DNA of 26,186 nucleotides, from positions 1-26,186 of the IMG/VR virus record IMGVR_UViG_3300044998_000712; one strand, given 5' to 3'. The notes beneath the pieces were generated by a model. The model was not told the DNA's origin. It saw only the letters and a program-made list of their open reading frames with translations, and ran no database searches. The translations under genes were made by a program, and so were the position numbers. Each line of letters begins with the position of its first letter. The stretch's first letter is position 1. Origin of the DNA: a virus. Of this stretch, positions 21,993 to 26,186 are shown piece after piece.

Positions 21993-22792
21993 TGGCTACG
22001 GTAATCATGGATCGACTTGAGGATGGCGGGGTCCGGCTGACGGAGCAGGATGGCGCGCTGCAATCGCTGGAGCGTCCGTTTTTGATCACGGGATTGTCCA
22101 GCGGCAGCGCGCAGATTGCGCACGAGGCGCTTGCCGCGCTGGATGGCGCCGGATACACGATTGGCAGCGCGCCATCGTGGGCGCCGTCGCTGTATCTGCA
22201 ATCGCGAGAAATCACGGGACTGGTGCAGGCGTCGCCGCAGACGGCGCGATCCGTCAGTGGCTGGTTACGTTACATTCCGATCGGGCAGGAAGAGAATACG
22301 TTTCGTTTTCACGTGTACACCGGGCTTCAGCAGGCGCAGACGCAGAACAACAGATGGGGCGCGCCTCTGCTGGTCGAACATACGTTTTCCGAGGACGATC
22401 CGGAATTCCCTCTTGAGACGCAGCAGCAGATTGCCACAGTGAATTTTTTCGAGCCGCAACTGCGGCTTGGCGCGATCGGTATTCTTTCGCGATGGATTCC
22501 GATCGCGGAGTCGGCGCGGTGGATCGGCGCGGTGAACTCGACCTATTGGGTGGGCGGTGCGCCTGGCACATGGTTGTGCACGAAAGCCGATGCGTCGCCG
22601 GTGTCACTCGACATTGCGGAGCGCAAATGGAGATTCCATTTTGAATTCCAATACAAGCACGGCGGATGGAACCCGGGCGTGTGGTTCGAGGACCCGCGCA
22701 CCGGCAGGCCCGCCGTGAATCTCGTGCCGGGTGTTGGCGTATATCAGGCTGATCTGTATCGCGGGGTCGATTTCAGGATGCTGTTCCCATGA
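21992..22792 (+). CDS. Distal tail or minor tail protein candidate
   Basis: The 266-residue protein lies directly after the tape measure, where siphoviruses carry the distal tail protein. It is beta-rich with many Trp residues and ends in a motif series FQYKHGGWNPGVWFEDP, GRPAVNLVPGVGVYQ and VDFRMLFP. No enzymatic motif is visible. The start overlaps the previous stop as TGATG, with no strong ribosome binding site. Distal tail function is inferred from position; an unspecified tail-tip component is the safe call. Confidence 0.55.
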   Translation: MATVIMDRLEDGGVRLTEQDGALQSLERPFLITGLSSGSAQIAHEALAALDGAGYTIGSAPSWAPSLYLQSREITGLVQASPQTARSVSGWLRYIPIGQEENTFRFHVYTGLQQAQTQNNRWGAPLLVEHTFSEDDPEFPLETQQQIATVNFFEPQLRLGAIGILSRWIPIAESARWIGAVNSTYWVGGAPGTWLCTKADASPVSLDIAERKWRFHFEFQYKHGGWNPGVWFEDPRTGRPAVNLVPGVGVYQADLYRGVDFRMLFP

Positions 22793-23151
22793 GATTGAAC
22801 ATCGAGCGCGGACCGTTTGGAAACTACCGGCGCGGCACGATATTGGATGCGCGCAGGCTCAATCGCGTGCAGGTGGGCGCGCGAGATGCTCCGCAGGCCG
22901 GCCCGGGCGTCGAACGCATACAGATTGGCGACAGCGTGATTTTCGCCGCTGCACAGTCTGGCAACGTGCGACAGCGCAGTCGCGGCACCATGATCGAGCG
23001 CGTCAAATCGCGACCGCCGCTGCCGACCAGTGGAACACGCATCATTTTCTGGCTCGGCCCGGAGCATGGCGGCAACGGCGACAATCAGCACTGGATCGGC
23101 GCGGCGGAGCAGACACGCTGGCATCCGTTGGACAAGCCCACTCTGAAATGA
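22789..23151 (+). CDS. Small tail-tip protein (hypothetical, 120 aa)
   Basis: No family is recognised. The protein is basic and beta-rich (RIQIGDSVIFAAAQ, RIIFWLGPEH) with Gly/Pro turns and a C-terminal WIGAAEQTRWHPLD segment. ATGA overlap with the previous gene argues for coupled translation. Position suggests a tail-tip or hub component. Confidence 0.55.
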   Translation: MRLNIERGPFGNYRRGTILDARRLNRVQVGARDAPQAGPGVERIQIGDSVIFAAAQSGNVRQRSRGTMIERVKSRPPLPTSGTRIIFWLGPEHGGNGDNQHWIGAAEQTRWHPLDKPTLK

Positions 23152-23170
23152 AATATGGAGCATGACCGCG

Positions 23171-24574
23171 ATGGAATGCGGTGGATACGAGACGCGCACA
23201 ATGCCGGATGTCGAGTGGCCCGAGTTCGACACGTGGCTGCAGGATCAGCAGTGGATGCAATGGCTGCGCTGCTTCAACGAGAAAGAGGCGCAGATCGGAT
23301 TGACGCCGACATCATGGAGCCTTGTCGGCGCGAATCCGGACAATGGCGACTGGGCCGCGTACAATTACGGATCGAATCCGGACAAAAACGTGTGGAGCAC
23401 GATCAAGGCGTGGCTTGGTCAGGCGCGCAATTCCGTGTCGCGACATGGATCCGCGTGGTTCGATCTTGACTGCAAACGATGGCAATGGCGCGACCGCGCA
23501 TCAATCTCGCCTGCGCTGACCGCGCTTGGCGCAGTTCCGGACAACAAGGATGAGTGGCTGACATTCATGAATGGACTCATGAATATCGTGGATGAATATC
23601 TGCGCGTGCAGGAATATGCCGGACATACACATCGCGATTACCAGTTGCGGATCAAGCGCAAAAAAACCGTGTGGCGCGGCAGGTATGGAATATTGCCGGA
23701 TGGCGTGCATCGCGACATAGACAGGCTTTACAGCTCGGCATCATCCTCTTGCGGCTACTACACGGATCGCGAGGGTTATCGGTATGTCGTTTCATGCGTT
23801 GATACTTATGGCAAGAACGCATTCCCAGGCGTGGCTACATCTCATGGAACCGAATTTGAATTCGTTAACACCTTTCCATTTGCCGGCTATGATCTTGACG
23901 TATTGATTACGTTTATTGGTGCGTTCGTGTATCCGAACGATCTTCCTGCGGGGCAGGTGCGTTTTTACGAATCATATGATCGCGAGCATGGCGGAATGAT
24001 CTCATTTCTGATTGACACATCCGATCCAATAGCCCATGAAGATTCATACCTGATTGGCAATGCTGAAACATGCGGGATTCAGCACTGGCATGACATGCCG
24101 CTCAGTGGCACGCAGGCACGTTATGCCGGATGGCTGATAGTGGATGAATGCGTAATTACCTACGAAGTCGGCGCGACTACACCAATATCGTATTTTGAAC
24201 CGCTGCCGGAATTCGCGCCTGGTGCGACGCTGACGATCCCGCTTCAGAAAAATTATGTCAATGATGGCGTAAATTGCTCCGATGATGCGCCAAGCGAAAT
24301 TGTTCTCGACTCCAATGCTGGAAATTATTTTGAGTTTGATGTGACAATTACGCTGAATGCGTATCAGTCGTGCGACGGCGCATATCCGTGCACGGAGATC
24401 GAACCTGCTTCAGAAACTTATTTGGGCTCTGGAATATATTCAGGCACGGCATTGAATTTTGGGAAGAGATCTGCGTTGCTTGACATGCGATTTGAGAATG
24501 GGATGTATACGATTGACATTGACGCATGCGTCGACAACTGTCAACGTGTGCACACCGCGGAAATAGATGAATGA
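23171..24574 (+). CDS. Candidate tail-tip/adsorption protein with composition shift
   Basis: No family is recognised. The protein has 467 residues from ATG 23171 (GGAG at 23157-23160, 10 nt away) or 470 from ATG 23162 (1 nt away). Residues to about 200 are Trp-rich and helical (LQDQQWMQWLRCF, NGLMNIVDEYLRVQEY). The remainder is beta-rich with many Cys, Tyr and Thr (SSSCGYYTDREGY, VNCSDDAP, QSCDGAYPCTE, DACVDNCQ). DNA coding this second part is clearly less GC-rich than its neighbours (23/60 at 24301-24360 against 36/60 at 23281-23340). That fits a replaced, fast-evolving receptor-binding or surface domain. It overlaps the next gene by ATGA. Confidence 0.6.
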   Translation: MECGGYETRTMPDVEWPEFDTWLQDQQWMQWLRCFNEKEAQIGLTPTSWSLVGANPDNGDWAAYNYGSNPDKNVWSTIKAWLGQARNSVSRHGSAWFDLDCKRWQWRDRASISPALTALGAVPDNKDEWLTFMNGLMNIVDEYLRVQEYAGHTHRDYQLRIKRKKTVWRGRYGILPDGVHRDIDRLYSSASSSCGYYTDREGYRYVVSCVDTYGKNAFPGVATSHGTEFEFVNTFPFAGYDLDVLITFIGAFVYPNDLPAGQVRFYESYDREHGGMISFLIDTSDPIAHEDSYLIGNAETCGIQHWHDMPLSGTQARYAGWLIVDECVITYEVGATTPISYFEPLPEFAPGATLTIPLQKNYVNDGVNCSDDAPSEIVLDSNAGNYFEFDVTITLNAYQSCDGAYPCTEIEPASETYLGSGIYSGTALNFGKRSALLDMRFENGMYTIDIDACVDNCQRVHTAEIDE

Positions 24575-25146
24575 GTGCGCGGATCACATCGTTTGAAATC
24601 GTCGGCAACAGCGCCGGGCGATGGCGATGGACGGGAACACCGCCATTCTATGTTTTTGGCGCCAACGGCGATGCGCTGCTCAACGGAACGAACGAAACGG
24701 AAATCATGATTGATGCTACGGACTACATGTGGAGCCCAACCATAGAAGTGCTTGATAGCACGCAAATATCGACAAAGGCACCGGCATCCATAGAGAATCC
24801 CGCGTGCGTCGTGCTTCAATGGTTTGGAATCAACGATGCGAGCTATTACAGGATTGACATATGGAACGGCACGGAATGGGAACCTGCGTCGCCGCGATTC
24901 GATCAATATCCACGCCACGTAGGTCAGCGTTATTATCAATGGCGCAGCACGGTGCTCAACGACGGCACGCACGCACGCTATCGCGTGGTGCCGGTGCGCG
25001 AATTCAGCGGCACCATTGTCGACGGTGACCCTATTGAATTTGATGCAGTCATACACCGCAACCCCGAACTCGAAATATACGGCGCGCAGTGGACATATGA
25101 CTGGAACGAAACCACGCACGAGTTGATCATCGGAGTGAATCCATGA
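24571..25146 (+). CDS. Beta-sandwich tail protein candidate (possibly FN3-like)
   Basis: The 191-residue protein is beta-rich: RITSFEIVGNSAGRWRWTG, then YYRIDIWNGTEWEPASPRF, YYQWRSTVLNDGTHARYRVVPV and ELEIYGAQWTYD. The spacing of aromatic strands recalls fibronectin type III or related Ig-like domains of tail tips, but no diagnostic motif settles it. ATGA overlaps on both sides place it in the tail-tip operon. Likely extracellular virion role in adsorption. Confidence 0.5.
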   Translation: MSARITSFEIVGNSAGRWRWTGTPPFYVFGANGDALLNGTNETEIMIDATDYMWSPTIEVLDSTQISTKAPASIENPACVVLQWFGINDASYYRIDIWNGTEWEPASPRFDQYPRHVGQRYYQWRSTVLNDGTHARYRVVPVREFSGTIVDGDPIEFDAVIHRNPELEIYGAQWTYDWNETTHELIIGVNP

Positions 25147-26186
25147 CGGCGGCCCGCACAAAAAACGATGCGATTGGAATCTATCGCACAGGCAATGGCG
25201 GCACCGATGGCAGGCGCATCGCCGTGCAGCAGCCTCGCATCAGCGGCATTTATACGGGAAACCTGAGCGGCGTGCTGATCGAATGTGTTTCCGGGAATTG
25301 TGGCGAAGGCCTTGGCGCGATTACTGCCGTGTCGCAGAACTCGCTCGCGTTCGCAGCGCCTGATGAAAATTTTGGTGACGCCGTAACGATCGAGAGCGGC
25401 GAATCGCGCATTCTGCACAGCGAATCGGCTTCAAAATGGATTCGCGTTCTGCGCGTTTCAAGCAATCCTCTCGGTGAAATGCTCATGCTCGAATTCAATG
25501 CGGTCGCGCTGCGCGACTGCGATGATTCATTTCGCGAATCCGGCGGCATGCTGCACCATCAATTCTTTTTGAAAAATCATTCATCTGCCGATGTTTCAGA
25601 AATAAAAATCCATTTGAATCCGATCGCCGCGGCGGTCGCAACGTCTGTCGCTCAATTGCCAGCGACAGGCGCCGGTGAAATAGAAACATCGGCGTCGCTT
25701 GGTTCGTGGCCATCGCGCGGTGTGGCGCGCATAGTCGATTCCGGCGGTGCGCTGCGCGAAATCATCTACTACGAGCGCGACGGCAATGTGTTGTCGGTCG
25801 CCGAGGCACATCGCGCGCTCGCCGGTACGGCGGAATCGGCTGGCGATTCAACCGACACGGTGCAGCCGATTCCGCCATGCGTGATCGGCATCGAACCGAT
25901 CGACGCAAACGGCTTCATTCAGCCCAATGCCGTGCCGGAGAACGCACCGGCAGGCGTTGAGTTTGTTTCGCCGACAACGATTGCAACTGCTCTTGACGCT
26001 GGAGAATTGCGCTCCGGCGAGAGCATTGGGCTGTGGGTTGCGCTGATCGTGCCGCCGGACATGGTCGGCGGAAAACATCTCGCCTATGATTTCAATGTCG
26101 CATTCAATCATGATGGCGATTCATTCGCAGAGCGCATGCGTGCGATATGGCATGTTCTCGACAGGCGCCTGCAAAAAAATAAACGT
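25143..26186 (+). CDS. Tail-tip/baseplate-type structural protein, partial (cut by window end)
   Basis: A frame from ATG 25143 (ATGA overlap with the previous gene) stays open to the last base, giving at least 348 residues without a stop. The N-terminus is Gly-rich, and the centre is beta-rich with SADVSEIKIHLNP, SWPSRGVARIVD, REIIYYERDGNVLSVAEAHR and TVQPIPPCVIGIEP. A further beta region contains GLWVALIVPPDMVGGKH. The pattern resembles virion structural proteins of the tail tip or fibre. No enzymatic motif is visible. The true C-terminus lies beyond the window, so length and function stay open. Confidence 0.6.
   Translation, partial: MTAARTKNDAIGIYRTGNGGTDGRRIAVQQPRISGIYTGNLSGVLIECVSGNCGEGLGAITAVSQNSLAFAAPDENFGDAVTIESGESRILHSESASKWIRVLRVSSNPLGEMLMLEFNAVALRDCDDSFRESGGMLHHQFFLKNHSSADVSEIKIHLNPIAAAVATSVAQLPATGAGEIETSASLGSWPSRGVARIVDSGGALREIIYYERDGNVLSVAEAHRALAGTAESAGDSTDTVQPIPPCVIGIEPIDANGFIQPNAVPENAPAGVEFVSPTTIATALDAGELRSGESIGLWVALIVPPDMVGGKHLAYDFNVAFNHDGDSFAERMRAIWHVLDRRLQKNKR

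Noticed and set aside
26172-26183. Second A AAA AAT slippery-like site in the last gene
   Set aside because: It lies at the window edge with no visible stop or alternative frame, so frameshifting cannot be judged.

Overview
The window is a 26 kb stretch of a tailed double-stranded DNA phage or prophage with an HK97-type head and a siphovirus-type tail. The evidence is the order terminase large subunit, portal, S49 protease, capsid, connectors, tail tube, frameshifted tail assembly chaperone, short tape measure and tail-tip genes. All convincing genes lie on the + strand, are moderately GC-rich, and are packed with ATGA/TGATG overlaps. Sigma70-like promoters and Shine-Dalgarno sites indicate a bacterial host, but nothing identifies that host. 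No integrase, repressor, tRNA or CRISPR array is visible, so the sequence does not decide between a virulent and a temperate lifestyle.

Layout. Positions 1-623 are mostly non-coding: helically phased 11-bp repeats with perfect palindromes, a CTCTGY hexamer tract, an AT-rich palindrome and an extended -10 promoter (573-601). Positions 624-9795 hold the early region: RecE-like PD-(D/E)XK nuclease, Sak4-like ATPase, O/DnaD-like initiator, SF2 helicase, DnaB-like helicase, DUF1064 nuclease, HTH protein, Dam-like adenine methylase, several small zinc-ribbon proteins and SSB. Inside it sit a 39-residue membrane protein and a GH10-like glycoside hydrolase, a possible unorthodox lysis or cell-surface cassette. 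Positions 9796-9873 are a short gap with a strong hairpin. The terminase large subunit that follows has about 150 extra N-terminal residues, and no separate small terminase is seen.

Positions 11988-18693 carry portal, protease, capsid, a candidate decoration protein and the head-tail connection proteins. The capsid gene has its own strong promoter (14452-14480), but an intrinsic terminator lies between that promoter and the capsid ribosome binding site. A perfect 16-bp hairpin follows the decoration gene. Positions 18707-26186 are the tail module: tube, a small unknown, chaperone G/GT with an AAAAAAC slippery site, a 628-residue tape measure, and five tail-tip or adsorption candidates. The last of these runs off the window.

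The genes fit a self-sufficient replication and recombination system followed by a standard head-tail assembly line. The least ordinary items are the capsid leader with promoter plus terminator, the GH10-like enzyme with its tiny membrane partner, the extended terminase, and the phased repeat array upstream of the early operon.
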